DNA of 64,000 nucleotides from Tenericutes bacterium 4572_104 (GTDB lineage: Bacteria; Bacillota_I; Bacilli_A; Izemoplasmatales; UBA5603), in NCBI GenBank assembly GCA_002084435.1, contig NBLG01000006.1:3764-67763 (forward strand). Reading direction: 5' to 3'. The notes beneath the pieces were generated by a model. It had not been told where the DNA came from and did no database searches. It worked only from the letters and a program-made list of their open reading frames with translations. The stretch's first letter is position 1, and every line of letters begins with the position of its first letter. Of this stretch, positions 20,181 to 31,297 are shown one piece after another. The position numbers were made by a program, and so were the translations under genes.

Positions 20181-21611
20181 TCAATCGTCAGGTGAGTTAT
20201 TCCATTGTAAATCAATAGATGCTTCGGGATTTGTATATGGTGAAAATAATTCTCCATTATTGCCTTTTATTTCAATATCTTGAATTAATAAATCTCTTAT
20301 ATATAACCCTGTATCAATATCACTATCACTTCTTACATCATCTAATTGATTCCAATAATAAACATAACTTATAATTGCAACTTGATAAGTTTTTGAAGAA
20401 TCTAATAATACTCCATCTGCGATTTCATAATAGAGATAACTATTTGATATAAAATCCATAACTTGATCATATGTCATTTCAACTAACCAAATAGTATTAT
20501 CAAATGGACTAATTTCATATAGTTGTGAAATAGTTACATCCTCACCTGCAGTGATATTACCAGTAGAACGAATTCCTCCATCATTGGCAACTGCAATATC
20601 AGCTCCAGTAGCAGCTAACATAACATTTGCAGTCCACGGTTCTAATTGAGATTTTGAAGTGATGGTTTCTCCAGCAACTGCTAAAACAGTATCTTCTAAT
20701 CCCGCTTCAGTAGTCTCAATATATGTTTCAATTTGTTCATCATAATTTGTTCCAGCACTATCAACATTAACTAATTTTACAGAATAATCCATAATTTCCA
20801 TGCTACTAGTATCAATACTTAATTCAATTTCCCCAAATGCATTTCCATATGCTCCTGCTTGTACCATGAGTAATGGAGTTCCATTATATCGTGAAATTGA
20901 TCCTGTTTGATAAGAATGAGTATGTCCATTAATTACAATATCAACTAAATAATGACCACTATTATCTTTTAATTCCGCAAGTTGTTCATTGTAATAATAA
21001 TTTTCGATTCCCGATGTAGTGCCGCCATGAATATTAACTATAATTATATCTACTCCGTTATCCTTTAAATCGCTCGCGATTGAAGCAACAGAATCAACTA
21101 TATCAGTATCAAAATAATAATCTTCTACTTTATCATAAGAAATAGAACTATATACACTTCCTATATAGCTGATAACACCAACTTGAATTCCTTCACGTTC
21201 AATAACGGTATATTGAAATACATTACCCCCAAATACAGTTAATAAACTATCATCACTATATAAATAAATATTGGCGTTTAATAAAGGAAAATTAGCCTCT
21301 CCATTCTCTGTATTGCCATCAAAATATTGTAATATTGTATCAATTTCCCAATCAAATTCATGGTTTCCAATTCCCATTACATCGAAATTCATCATATTCA
21401 TACATTCAATGACAGCTAATCCATTTGTCATATTAGAAATTGCGGTTCCTTGAAACATATCTCCATTTGCGATTAATATTACATCATCAGATGGATCTTC
21501 ATTTCTAATTTGATTGATTAAAAAAGCCATATTTGATAAACCACCTGTCCCATCATCATCTTGAAGAATATATCCATGCAAATCATTCACACTTAATATT
21601 TTTAAATCCAC
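20181..21611 (-). CDS. 5'-nucleotidase/UshA-family phosphoesterase, 5' end apparently lost
   Basis: 476 residues from a GTG that has no ribosome site. Both domains are intact: metallophosphoesterase motifs NDLHG, NGDMFQG, GNHEFD and NGHTHS, and the C-terminal substrate domain with ANDGGIRS and SPFDN. Such enzymes act outside the cell, yet no signal peptide is present. Upstream the frame stays open for 19 codons of a Thr/Glu-rich linker of the kind that follows the lipobox in other lipoproteins here, then meets TAA (21671-21669) and another TAA, in hydrophobic-looking codons only about 35 bases from the terminator of pmbA. The signal peptide and promoter seem deleted, so it is probably a pseudogene. 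Confidence 0.75.
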   Translation of the reverse strand: MDLKILSVNDLHGYILQDDDGTGGLSNMAFLINQIRNEDPSDDVILIANGDMFQGTAISNMTNGLAVIECMNMMNFDVMGIGNHEFDWEIDTILQYFDGNTENGEANFPLLNANIYLYSDDSLLTVFGGNVFQYTVIEREGIQVGVISYIGSVYSSISYDKVEDYYFDTDIVDSVASIASDLKDNGVDIIIVNIHGGTTSGIENYYYNEQLAELKDNSGHYLVDIVINGHTHSYQTGSISRYNGTPLLMVQAGAYGNAFGEIELSIDTSSMEIMDYSVKLVNVDSAGTNYDEQIETYIETTEAGLEDTVLAVAGETITSKSQLEPWTANVMLAATGADIAVANDGGIRSTGNITAGEDVTISQLYEISPFDNTIWLVEMTYDQVMDFISNSYLYYEIADGVLLDSSKTYQVAIISYVYYWNQLDDVRSDSDIDTGLYIRDLLIQDIEIKGNNGELFSPYTNPEASIDLQWNNSPDD

Positions 21612-21704
21612 AATTTCTGGTTCTTCAGTTGTTTCAGTTGTGGTTGATTCTTGTTCAGTTGTAAATAATTAAAAATATAGTTAAAAAGCAATAAAAGTTA
21701 CTTA

Positions 21705-21735
21705 TAAAAAAAGTTCAACCGAAATTGAACTTTTT
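21705..21735 (-). terminator. Terminator of the tldD-pmbA operon
   Basis: Minus-strand stem AGTTCAA/TTGAACT around CCGAAA-type loop, followed by seven T. It ends only about 45 bases before the 5' remnant of the 5'-nucleotidase linker, leaving no room for a promoter. Confidence 0.85.
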
Positions 21736-21744
21736 GTCTAAATA

Positions 21745-23061
21745 TTATTTTCCAGATACAATCATTGAATTAATTTTAACTGGTGGACATGTAATTCCAA
21801 AATAGGTCATTTTTGTTTTATTACCTACCATTACAACATCTTTTAACATTGTTAAGAAATTACCAGCAACAGTGATTAAAGCAACTGGTGAAACAATCTT
21901 TCCATCAACGATGTGATATCCAGCAGCTTGTAATGAAAAATCCCCACTTACAGGGTTAGCTCCAGCGTGAGCTCCTTGTACATTTGTAATATATAATCCA
22001 TCTTTGATTGACTTAACCATATCTTCAAATGAGGTTTCTCCAGCTTCAACTTTTAAATTAACTGCAGAAATTCCTCCACCAAATCCATTTCCAGTTGAAT
22101 TTACGCCATCTTTCTTAGCTGTCACAAGATTATGTAAATAGGTTTTTAAAACTCCTTTTTCAATTAAATACTTTCTCTTTGTAGCTACTCCTTCGTCATC
22201 AAATGATCGACTGCTAGCGCTTTTTTTCATAAATGGATCATCTATTACATTAACCAAATCTGACCCTACAGATTGTTCAAGTTTATCTTTCAATAATGAT
22301 AAACCTTTTTGAACAGCATTAGCAGAAAAAACATTTTGAAATGCCGAAAACAATGTTGCTAATGATAAACTGCTAAATAGAATTTCATAATTTTTGGATA
22401 CAACTGAATCAGCCCCCAAAGAATTTAATGCATCATCTGATATTTCTTTAACAAATTCATCAACATTATAATCATTAAAGTCATTAGTTATTTTAGCATC
22501 AAATCCAGTTCTTTGATCTAACCCGTCACTAACTATAACTTCACCAACTACATAACTAGAATTAGCTTTATTTTCTAGATTCAATCCTTTTGAATTTCTT
22601 AAAATAAATGAATTTGTAATTTCAGTATAACTTGTTTCTACATGTTTAATTCTTTCATCATATTTATGAAACTTAGTATCTAATGTTTTAAGTAAATCTA
22701 TTTTTTTACTTACATCTAATTTAGCTAAATCCTCATTAAATAAACCTTCAACTTTAGTGTATTCTTTATCACCTTCATAGATGATTGCATCATCTTCTGA
22801 ATCAATAACTTTAGCACTTTCAATAATGGTATCAAGTATTTCATCAATTAAATCATTTTCCATAACCTCTGTGCTATAAACACCCATTTTTTTGTTAAAA
22901 ATCCCTTTAACAATTAGTTTAGAATTATCTGCAATTTCATATTTATCTACATCACCTTCATATATGGTAATGCTTAAATTAGTAGAGTTTGATAAAGAAA
23001 TTTGAATGTCTTCTATTCCTTTTGCTTTGGCTTGTTTAAATAATTTATCAATATCCATCAT
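21745..23061 (-). CDS. pmbA: PmbA/TldE-type subunit of the TldD/TldE protease
   Basis: 438 residues from the ATG two bases after the tldD stop. It belongs to the TldD/PmbA (U62) family, here the subunit without the HExxxH motif; conserved GDFSLQAAGYHI and the HNLVTAKKDG-type segment are visible. TldD/TldE form a heterodimeric metalloprotease that cleaves unfolded or modified peptides inside the cell. It is coupled to tldD and ends at a terminator. Confidence 0.92.
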   Translation of the reverse strand: MMDIDKLFKQAKAKGIEDIQISLSNSTNLSITIYEGDVDKYEIADNSKLIVKGIFNKKMGVYSTEVMENDLIDEILDTIIESAKVIDSEDDAIIYEGDKEYTKVEGLFNEDLAKLDVSKKIDLLKTLDTKFHKYDERIKHVETSYTEITNSFILRNSKGLNLENKANSSYVVGEVIVSDGLDQRTGFDAKITNDFNDYNVDEFVKEISDDALNSLGADSVVSKNYEILFSSLSLATLFSAFQNVFSANAVQKGLSLLKDKLEQSVGSDLVNVIDDPFMKKSASSRSFDDEGVATKRKYLIEKGVLKTYLHNLVTAKKDGVNSTGNGFGGGISAVNLKVEAGETSFEDMVKSIKDGLYITNVQGAHAGANPVSGDFSLQAAGYHIVDGKIVSPVALITVAGNFLTMLKDVVMVGNKTKMTYFGITCPPVKINSMIVSGK

Positions 23062-23062
23062 T

Positions 23063-24457
23063 TTAATTACCGCCCTTTCCGCCAACAGTTATTTCAGTAA
23101 CTCTTATTGTTGGTTGTCCAACATCTGCTGGAATGGAACCTGATATAGACCCACACATACCTCTTGCACTATCTAGGTTATCTGCAATCATATCTATTTT
23201 AGTTAATATTTTTCCTCCATTACCAACAAGAGATGCCCCTCTTACTGGTTCAGCTATTTTACCATTTCTAATCATATATCCTTCCATAACAGAGAAATTA
23301 AAATCTCCATTACCTGGATTAACAGATCCTCCACCTAATTTTTTAGCGAACAATCCAAATTTTGTAGCTGCGATAATTTCTTCAAATTTTGATTTTCCAT
23401 TATCAATAAATGTATTACTCATTCTAGATGTAGGAGCAAATTTATAATTTTGTCTTCTAGATGAACCTGTGGCTTCAGTTTTCATTCTTCTACCGTTAAG
23501 TTTATCAATCATATATGATTTTAATATACCATTTTCAATAAGAACTCTTCTTTGTTGAGGGTATCCTTCATCATCATAGTTTGCTGAACCCCATCTATTT
23601 TCTAAAGTTCCATCATCTATTGCGGTAACAATATCAGAAGCTATTTTTTGCCCCATTTTACCACTAAACACTGAAGCGTTTTTAGCAACTGAAGTAGCTT
23701 CTAATGAATGTCCACAAGCTTCGTGGAATATTACTCCACCAAATCCATTATGAATAACTACAGGCATAACTCCGCTTGGGCATTCATCAGCATTTAGCAT
23801 GGTAACTGCAACTTTCGAAGCTTCTCTAGCATATTCTTCAATATCTATTTCATCAAATAAATATTCATATCCTTTACCTGACCCTGGTCCTACACTTCCG
23901 GTTTGCATAACGCCTTCTTTTGCTGCAACTGAACTGATACTAATTCTTTCTCTATATCTTGTTTCAGTAACAAATCTACCTTCTGAATTAGCAATCAAAA
24001 CTGTTTGTGTTGAATCAATTAAGTAAACTGAAACTTGTTTGATAGCTTCATCATACTCTGAAGCGGCTTTATATGCTTTTTTCATTAAAGCAACTTTTTC
24101 AGTTAGAGAAACATCTTTAGGTTTAATTTTAGCTTTATGTCTCTTTCCGACTTCAAGTTCCATTAAAGGTGTTCTTTTTATTATAGTATCAGTTTCAAAT
24201 GATTTAGATAAATCTTTAGCTAGTTTTAATAAATCTTCAGGATTTTGGCTGTTAGTATATCCATAAACAGTTTGTAATTTCTTAGCTAAGCGAATACCAA
24301 CTCCGCGTATTTTACTGCTATTTGCTTTTTCTAATCTTCCCGAAAGAGATTGAAGCATAGTTGAATCCGTTTCTTCAACAAAAATTTCTGCGAAATCAGC
24401 TCCACGAGATAATCCAGCATCAAGTAAATCTTCAATTAGTTTTTTCTCTAATAACAT
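23063..24457 (-). CDS. tldD: Metalloprotease TldD
   Basis: 464 residues. The HEACGH motif (near residue 245) gives the zinc site of TldD, and GNGDFNF plus the C-terminal glycine-rich region are typical. A strong AAGGAGG site precedes the start. It is the catalytic subunit of the TldD/TldE pair with the overlapping downstream pmbA gene. Confidence 0.94.
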   Translation of the reverse strand: MLLEKKLIEDLLDAGLSRGADFAEIFVEETDSTMLQSLSGRLEKANSSKIRGVGIRLAKKLQTVYGYTNSQNPEDLLKLAKDLSKSFETDTIIKRTPLMELEVGKRHKAKIKPKDVSLTEKVALMKKAYKAASEYDEAIKQVSVYLIDSTQTVLIANSEGRFVTETRYRERISISSVAAKEGVMQTGSVGPGSGKGYEYLFDEIDIEEYAREASKVAVTMLNADECPSGVMPVVIHNGFGGVIFHEACGHSLEATSVAKNASVFSGKMGQKIASDIVTAIDDGTLENRWGSANYDDEGYPQQRRVLIENGILKSYMIDKLNGRRMKTEATGSSRRQNYKFAPTSRMSNTFIDNGKSKFEEIIAATKFGLFAKKLGGGSVNPGNGDFNFSVMEGYMIRNGKIAEPVRGASLVGNGGKILTKIDMIADNLDSARGMCGSISGSIPADVGQPTIRVTEITVGGKGGN

Positions 24458-24532
24458 TTTTTCCTCCTTGTATATTTATATTAAAATAATAACACATTTT
24501 CTATAATTTTAATAAAAAGATATCTTCACATA

Positions 24533-26023
24533 TTATAAATATAATTCTGTATATTTTTCTTTTAGATATTGAATATAATATTTAGGGTTAAATTCTTCCT
24601 TCGTTACTTCTAACAAAAGCTCCTTAGGACTCTTACTAGAACCAAATTGATGTATTTTTTCTTTTAACCATTTATTAATTTTATCTAATTCATTATTGCG
24701 AACAATTTTAGGTATGTCTAAATCCTTTTTCATCGCATAATAAAATTGTGCAGCATAAGCTGATCCTAAAGCATATGTTGGAAAATATCCAAACATTCCA
24801 CCGCTCCAATGAACATCTTGTAATACTCCTTCGCTATCATTTTTAGGTCTTATCCCAAGATATTCTTCTATTAAATCATTCCATATTGTAGGTAAATCAT
24901 CAACTGTAATTTCCCCTGACATTAATTTTCTTTCAATTTCATAACGCAACATTATATGTAAGGAATATGTTAATTCATCAGCTTCTATACGTATTAATGA
25001 GGCTTCTACTTTATTAACTGCTCTATACATATCTTTTGGTGTAATCCATTTACTTTGTTCTGGAAATATTTCTTTAAATTTATCTAGATTTGCCTCCCAA
25101 AACTCCAAACTTCTACCGATGATGTTTTCATAAAATCTTGATTGAGATTCATGAATTCCCATTGAAGTTCCACCATGTAATAAAGTATCATCAAAATCAG
25201 TAGATATCTGTTGTTCATAGGTTGCATGGCCTAATTCATGAATTGTCGCAAAAATACTAGAAAAAACATATCTTTCTAAATATCTAGTAGTAAATCTAAC
25301 GTCTTGAGGAGATGTATTCCAAGTAAATGGATGTACTGACTTTTTCATTAAACCTCTATCGCGATTAAATTTCATTACATCCACTAAATACTCACAAAAT
25401 TCTTCTTGTTTTTTAGGATCATAATAATCAATGATATAATAATCATATTCATTCATAGAATATTTTAACACTTTTTTTACAAAAGGTACTAATTCTTCCT
25501 TTAATTGTTTAAAAAATGCATCGTATTCTTTAGTGGTCATACCCTCTTCAAAGCTATCTAAAAGTGTATCATATGGATCATTATTAGGGTTATAATATAA
25601 AGCAAATTTTTTATTAAAATCGATAATCTGTTTTAAATTATCTTTAAAAGAATCATAATCATTATTTTTTTTAGCATCTTCCCAAACTAATTGAGACATT
25701 TGAATTAATTTTGTATATTCGACATATTCTTCTTCAGGAACATTAATAATTTTATCCAATTCTTTTTTTGCTTTTTTTATTTCTCTTTGCATTAAATTAT
25801 CTAGTGTATCTAATTTACTATATAATTCATTAACTACATCTTGATATTCTTTTTCTGTTTGTAATTTAAATAATTCTTTAGATAAAACTCCCATAATCTC
25901 CGCTCTTCTTGCATGAGATTCTCTTGGAGCTTCTGTACTTGAATCCCATCCTAATAAATTAAATACATATTCATACGCTTGTATTTTTTTAATCATCTTT
26001 CTAAATTTATTATTTAAGTCCAC
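24533..26023 (-). CDS. M32 family carboxypeptidase (Taq-type)
   Basis: 496 residues from a GTG with AAGGTGAT upstream; the family length is about 500. HELGHATYEQQ holds the HExxH zinc site and HESQSRFYEN the third-ligand helix, followed by the IRIEADELTYSLHI signature. It removes C-terminal residues in the cytoplasm, a role in peptide use. It is a lone gene between tldD and pyrG. Confidence 0.94.
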   Translation of the reverse strand: MDLNNKFRKMIKKIQAYEYVFNLLGWDSSTEAPRESHARRAEIMGVLSKELFKLQTEKEYQDVVNELYSKLDTLDNLMQREIKKAKKELDKIINVPEEEYVEYTKLIQMSQLVWEDAKKNNDYDSFKDNLKQIIDFNKKFALYYNPNNDPYDTLLDSFEEGMTTKEYDAFFKQLKEELVPFVKKVLKYSMNEYDYYIIDYYDPKKQEEFCEYLVDVMKFNRDRGLMKKSVHPFTWNTSPQDVRFTTRYLERYVFSSIFATIHELGHATYEQQISTDFDDTLLHGGTSMGIHESQSRFYENIIGRSLEFWEANLDKFKEIFPEQSKWITPKDMYRAVNKVEASLIRIEADELTYSLHIMLRYEIERKLMSGEITVDDLPTIWNDLIEEYLGIRPKNDSEGVLQDVHWSGGMFGYFPTYALGSAYAAQFYYAMKKDLDIPKIVRNNELDKINKWLKEKIHQFGSSKSPKELLLEVTKEEFNPKYYIQYLKEKYTELYL

Positions 26024-26114
26024 TTTATATCACCTTACCTTAAGCTTTATTATACTACATTATTGGTATTTATCTAAGTTTTTACTTTTATTTTTGATAT
26101 ATTAATATCAAAAT

Positions 26115-26148
26115 AAAAAAGTTTCTTTTATCTTTTAAGAAACCTTTT
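26115..26148 (-). terminator. Terminator of pyrG
   Basis: Minus-strand stem around GTTTCTT/AAGAAAC with flanking A and T runs, followed by six T, directly after the pyrG stop. Confidence 0.8.
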
Positions 26149-26155
26149 TATCATA

Positions 26156-27823
<1,668 letters not shown>

Positions 27824-27828
27824 TTAAG

Positions 27829-27857
27829 ATTATATCAAATAATCAAGCTAATTTCAA
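27829..27857 (-). promoter_or_regulatory. Promoter of pyrG leader
   Basis: Minus-strand TTGAAA (27857-27852), 17-base spacer, TATAAT (27834-27829). It overlaps the gap after the rpoE stop and puts the transcript start upstream of the hairpin at 27782-27816. Confidence 0.75.
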
Positions 27858-27869
27858 TCATTAAAACTA

Positions 27870-28466
27870 TCAATCTTCATACATTTCTTCGTAATCGTCC
27901 ATATATTCGTTATACTCTTCGTCGTTAAATTCTTCTTCTTCCTCGTCTTCATCAAAATCTTCTACTTCTTCTTCTAATTCTTCTTCAAAGAGTAAGTCTT
28001 TTTCATCTTCTATATAATCTTCTTCTTTATCATCAAAATCATCATATTTAGAATCATCGTCTATGATATCTTCTTCATCAAAGTCATCTTCATATTGGCT
28101 TTCTTCTTCATCTTCCTCTTCATCAAAATTAGGAATAGAATATTCATCAACCTCTTTTCCTCCATCATAAAGACTTAATTCTTCTTCATAATCAGGATAT
28201 TCATCATAGTAAGCCCCATCTTTATCCCATAATTCTATTATTTGTCTGCCTTTTATATCCCATTCATCATCTCCAACATATATAAATTTACCGGAAGTGA
28301 TGAAATCTGTATATATCTGTGAAATATTTTCTAATTTTTCTTCTTCGCTTATTTCTTTTTCTGCACAGATTTTATCATAAAGTTCGATAAAAGATAATGC
28401 TTTTCCTTCTTCGTCAAGAATTTGATAAGCAAGTTCCATAATAGACATATTTTTTCTTTTTGTCAT
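27870..28466 (-). CDS. rpoE: RNA polymerase delta subunit
   Basis: 198 residues from the second ATG (28466). The N-terminal globular domain (about 1-90: MELAYQILDEEG...FIYVGDDEWDIKGR) matches RpoE of Firmicutes; the C-terminal half is an extremely acidic Asp/Glu tail, as expected. Delta promotes polymerase recycling and lowers non-specific DNA binding. It precedes pyrG, as in Bacillus (rpoE-pyrG). Its TGA stop supports the standard code. Confidence 0.95.
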   Translation of the reverse strand: MTKRKNMSIMELAYQILDEEGKALSFIELYDKICAEKEISEEEKLENISQIYTDFITSGKFIYVGDDEWDIKGRQIIELWDKDGAYYDEYPDYEEELSLYDGGKEVDEYSIPNFDEEEDEEESQYEDDFDEEDIIDDDSKYDDFDDKEEDYIEDEKDLLFEEELEEEVEDFDEDEEEEEFNDEEYNEYMDDYEEMYED

Positions 28467-28592
28467 TATTACCATCCATTCTATAAATTCATATCTTTTT
28501 TGAAAATCTATAAATGTCTCTTTTTTGCTTTACATATTATATATTAAAGTTATAAATAATACAAGTATCTTTTTCTAAAACTATTTTAATTA

Positions 28593-30269
28593 TTAATAGT
28601 ATTGATCATCATGTGTGAAATCATCTGTTAAAACATTAATAACCATATTATTACAATGATCTCCAATACGCTCTAAATTAGATAAAATATCTACATAGAA
28701 TCCTGCTTCAGTTTCTGTATTTTCTTTATCGTTAATGCGATTGATATGGTTTTTTCTATATCTCTTAACTAGCCTATCAAGTTTGTCTTCTCTTTCATTA
28801 ACTTCTAAAGCTAGTTTTTTGTCCATTGTAATATAAGATGTTATAGATTGATCTAATGTTTGACGAACTATGTCAAATAATTTTTCTAATTCTTTCTTAG
28901 CTTCATCATGTAAAATCATTTTTTTCTCATGTCTCATTTCAAAGAACTCAGCTAAATTATTTAAATGGTCCCCAATTCTTTCAAGATCAGTAATTGTGTC
29001 AATGTCCTTAGCTACAAGTTGAATTTGTCTATCAATTAAGTCTTGAGCTCCGATTTTTACAAGATAATTGTGAATCTTATCATCCATAGAATCAAGTAAT
29101 TCTTCACATGCCATAGCCATTTCAAAATCTTTATTATCTTTTTCAAACGCATAATTATATACAAATTCTAACATTCCTTTAGATACATTACCCATATTCA
29201 AAATAGCGTTTTTAACATTTTCTAATGCTAAATCAGGTGATTCTTTAACCAAAGTTTCATTTAATATGATTTCATCAGATAATATTTCTTCTTTACTAGG
29301 AATAATTTTAGTAACTAACCAAACCAATTGTTTAATAAAGAAATATAGTATGAACACATTAATTAAATTAAACCCTATATGAGATAATGAAATTGTAAAT
29401 TTATTAGTTTCGTATGCATGAATGCCTATAATTTGAGCCAACCACGTTATTAGATTTGTATATGGTTTAATCAAAATAAAGAAAACAACAGTACCAATAG
29501 TATTAAACATAACATGAATTAAAGCTGTTCTTCTAGCTTGAGATGATCCACCAATAGAAGCCATTACAGATGTAACAGTAGTACCAATGTTATCACCTAA
29601 AACAATTGCAATAGCTCCAATTAAAGGTACTCCTCCATTTGCATATAGTTGTTGTAAAATACCAATTGTAGCTGATGAAGACTGAATAATAGATGTAGTA
29701 GCCGCTCCTGTTAGCACTCCTAATATAGGATATTTAGCAACACTTTGTAATAAATCATGATATCCAGGTAAAGTACTAAGTTGTTTTAAAGCGCCTCCCA
29801 TAGTTTCCAATCCAAAAAATAACATACCAAATCCAAGTAATGCTCGTCCATAATTTTTAACTTTCTTATTTTGAATAAAGAAAATTAAAAATGATCCTGT
29901 AAACATAATAGGCATTGCATAAGACCCAATATCTAACGAAATTAAAACTGAAGTGAATGTAGTTCCTATATTCGCTCCAAATATAACTCCCACAGCTTGA
30001 GTAAGAGTCATTAGCCCTGCTCTAACAAGCCCAACTACTAAAGCGCTAGTTGCAGATGATGATTGAATAATAGCTGTAATAAAAATCCCAACAAATATTC
30101 CTTTTAATGGAGTGTTTGTTGTTTTTTCTAAAATTAATTTAAGTTTAGCTCCGGCAATTTTCTTCAAAGCTTCACTCATCATATTGATACCGTATAAGAA
30201 AATTCCTAATCCTCCAAGAATTAAAAATATAGTTTCTTTCCAATCAATTTCTAAAAATAAATACGGCAT
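28593..30269 (-). CDS. Na+/phosphate symporter (NptA/YjbB type) with PhoU-like C-terminus
   Basis: 558 residues. Two inverted repeats of the Na/Pi-cotransporter family each carry the QSSSAT motif (about residues 68 and 194) inside about eight membrane helices. The C-terminal 200 residues are a PhoU-like helical domain (ERIGDHLNN, ERIGDHCNN). Substrate is probably phosphate; related YjbB proteins may export it. It is transcribed alone. Confidence 0.9.
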   Translation of the reverse strand: MPYLFLEIDWKETIFLILGGLGIFLYGINMMSEALKKIAGAKLKLILEKTTNTPLKGIFVGIFITAIIQSSSATSALVVGLVRAGLMTLTQAVGVIFGANIGTTFTSVLISLDIGSYAMPIMFTGSFLIFFIQNKKVKNYGRALLGFGMLFFGLETMGGALKQLSTLPGYHDLLQSVAKYPILGVLTGAATTSIIQSSSATIGILQQLYANGGVPLIGAIAIVLGDNIGTTVTSVMASIGGSSQARRTALIHVMFNTIGTVVFFILIKPYTNLITWLAQIIGIHAYETNKFTISLSHIGFNLINVFILYFFIKQLVWLVTKIIPSKEEILSDEIILNETLVKESPDLALENVKNAILNMGNVSKGMLEFVYNYAFEKDNKDFEMAMACEELLDSMDDKIHNYLVKIGAQDLIDRQIQLVAKDIDTITDLERIGDHLNNLAEFFEMRHEKKMILHDEAKKELEKLFDIVRQTLDQSITSYITMDKKLALEVNEREDKLDRLVKRYRKNHINRINDKENTETEAGFYVDILSNLERIGDHCNNMVINVLTDDFTHDDQYY

Positions 30270-30326
30270 ACCATTCTCCTTGATAAAAATGACTTACAAA
30301 ACCGCTATTATTATATCAAATCATTT

Positions 30327-30359
30327 AAAAAAAACAAGCACGAAAACTATTTCATGCTT
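30327..30359 (-). terminator. Terminator after the nrnA gene
   Basis: Minus-strand stem AAGCATGAAA/TTTCGTGCTT (one G-U pair) around the stop codon, followed by eight T with one interruption (TGTTTTTTTT). Confidence 0.8.
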
Positions 30360-31297
30360 CTTTTATATTCTCTAACAAGTTCATTAGCATCTTCTAATAG
30401 TCTATCTACTGTTTCCCAATCGCCCAAATTAGCACCACAGGCAAGTTTGTGGCCTCCACCATTATATTTATTAGCTAGCTTATCAATAGCCGGTTTACGA
30501 CTGCGCAATCTTCCTCTTACAACATTGTTTTCATATTCTGCAAACAACATCCACACTGGACAATCTTCTAATGTCGAAAGTTCATTTACTAATGAAGTTG
30601 CTTCTTCTAAAGTAGTTCCAAATTTCTTTATGATTTCTGGTTTCATTTTAATATATGCCACTCCATCAGGTGTTTTTTCAAAGTTTTGCAATACATAACC
30701 TTGTAGTTTCATTAATCTTTCTGATTTAATATCAAGTTTTCCTAGAATTTCTGTGAAATCAAGTCCATATTCTAGTAAAAAAGCTACAGCTCTAAAAGTA
30801 TCAGCTGATACAGAACGGTATTTAAATCTTCCGGTATCTGTAACAATTCCTGTATATAACGCTTTGGCTGCGTTCATATTAAATTTCAATTCGTCTTTAA
30901 ATTTTAAGTAAAATTCTAATATGATTTGTGAAGCTGCTGGTCTTGTTGTATCTACATATTGATAATTTCCAAAATCTTCAACTGGAATATGATGATCAAT
31001 TTTAATAACATAATCAGCTAATTTAAATCTTTGGTCCGATACTCTTTCTCCGCTTGCTGTATCAACTACAATAGATAAAGCCCCTTTAAAATATTCATCA
31101 GGAATTTCATCAACATTTCCAATAAACTTAACATAACTAGCTGTTTCTCCAACAACATATACTTCTTTATTAGGATAAGTTTCTTTAATAATTTCTTTTA
31201 ATCCAAAACCAGATCCATAACAATCTCCATCTGGTCTTATATGCATATGTATTATTATTCTATTATATTCTTTTATTTTTTGTAAAATATGTTTCAT
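30347..31297 (-). CDS. nrnA: DHH/DHHA1 phosphoesterase, NrnA-like (nanoRNase/pAp phosphatase)
   Basis: 316 residues. The DHH motifs are present: HIRPDGDCYGSG, VDTASG, KIDHHIP; the C-terminal DHHA1 domain has GGGHKLACGA. NrnA-type enzymes degrade short oligonucleotides and dephosphorylate 3'-phosphoadenosine-5'-phosphate. It directly follows a paralogue whose stop overlaps the start (TAATG). Tandem copies are unusual. Confidence 0.9.
   Translation of the reverse strand: MKHILQKIKEYNRIIIHMHIRPDGDCYGSGFGLKEIIKETYPNKEVYVVGETASYVKFIGNVDEIPDEYFKGALSIVVDTASGERVSDQRFKLADYVIKIDHHIPVEDFGNYQYVDTTRPAASQIILEFYLKFKDELKFNMNAAKALYTGIVTDTGRFKYRSVSADTFRAVAFLLEYGLDFTEILGKLDIKSERLMKLQGYVLQNFEKTPDGVAYIKMKPEIIKKFGTTLEEATSLVNELSTLEDCPVWMLFAEYENNVVRGRLRSRKPAIDKLANKYNGGGHKLACGANLGDWETVDRLLEDANELVREYKRSMK

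Noticed and set aside
27870..27872. TGA read as Trp (Mycoplasma code 4)
   Set aside because: Several conserved genes (rpoE, the membrane paralogue at 2967, the 128-residue gene at 52408) end at TGA at the expected length, and Trp is encoded by TGG, so the standard code fits.
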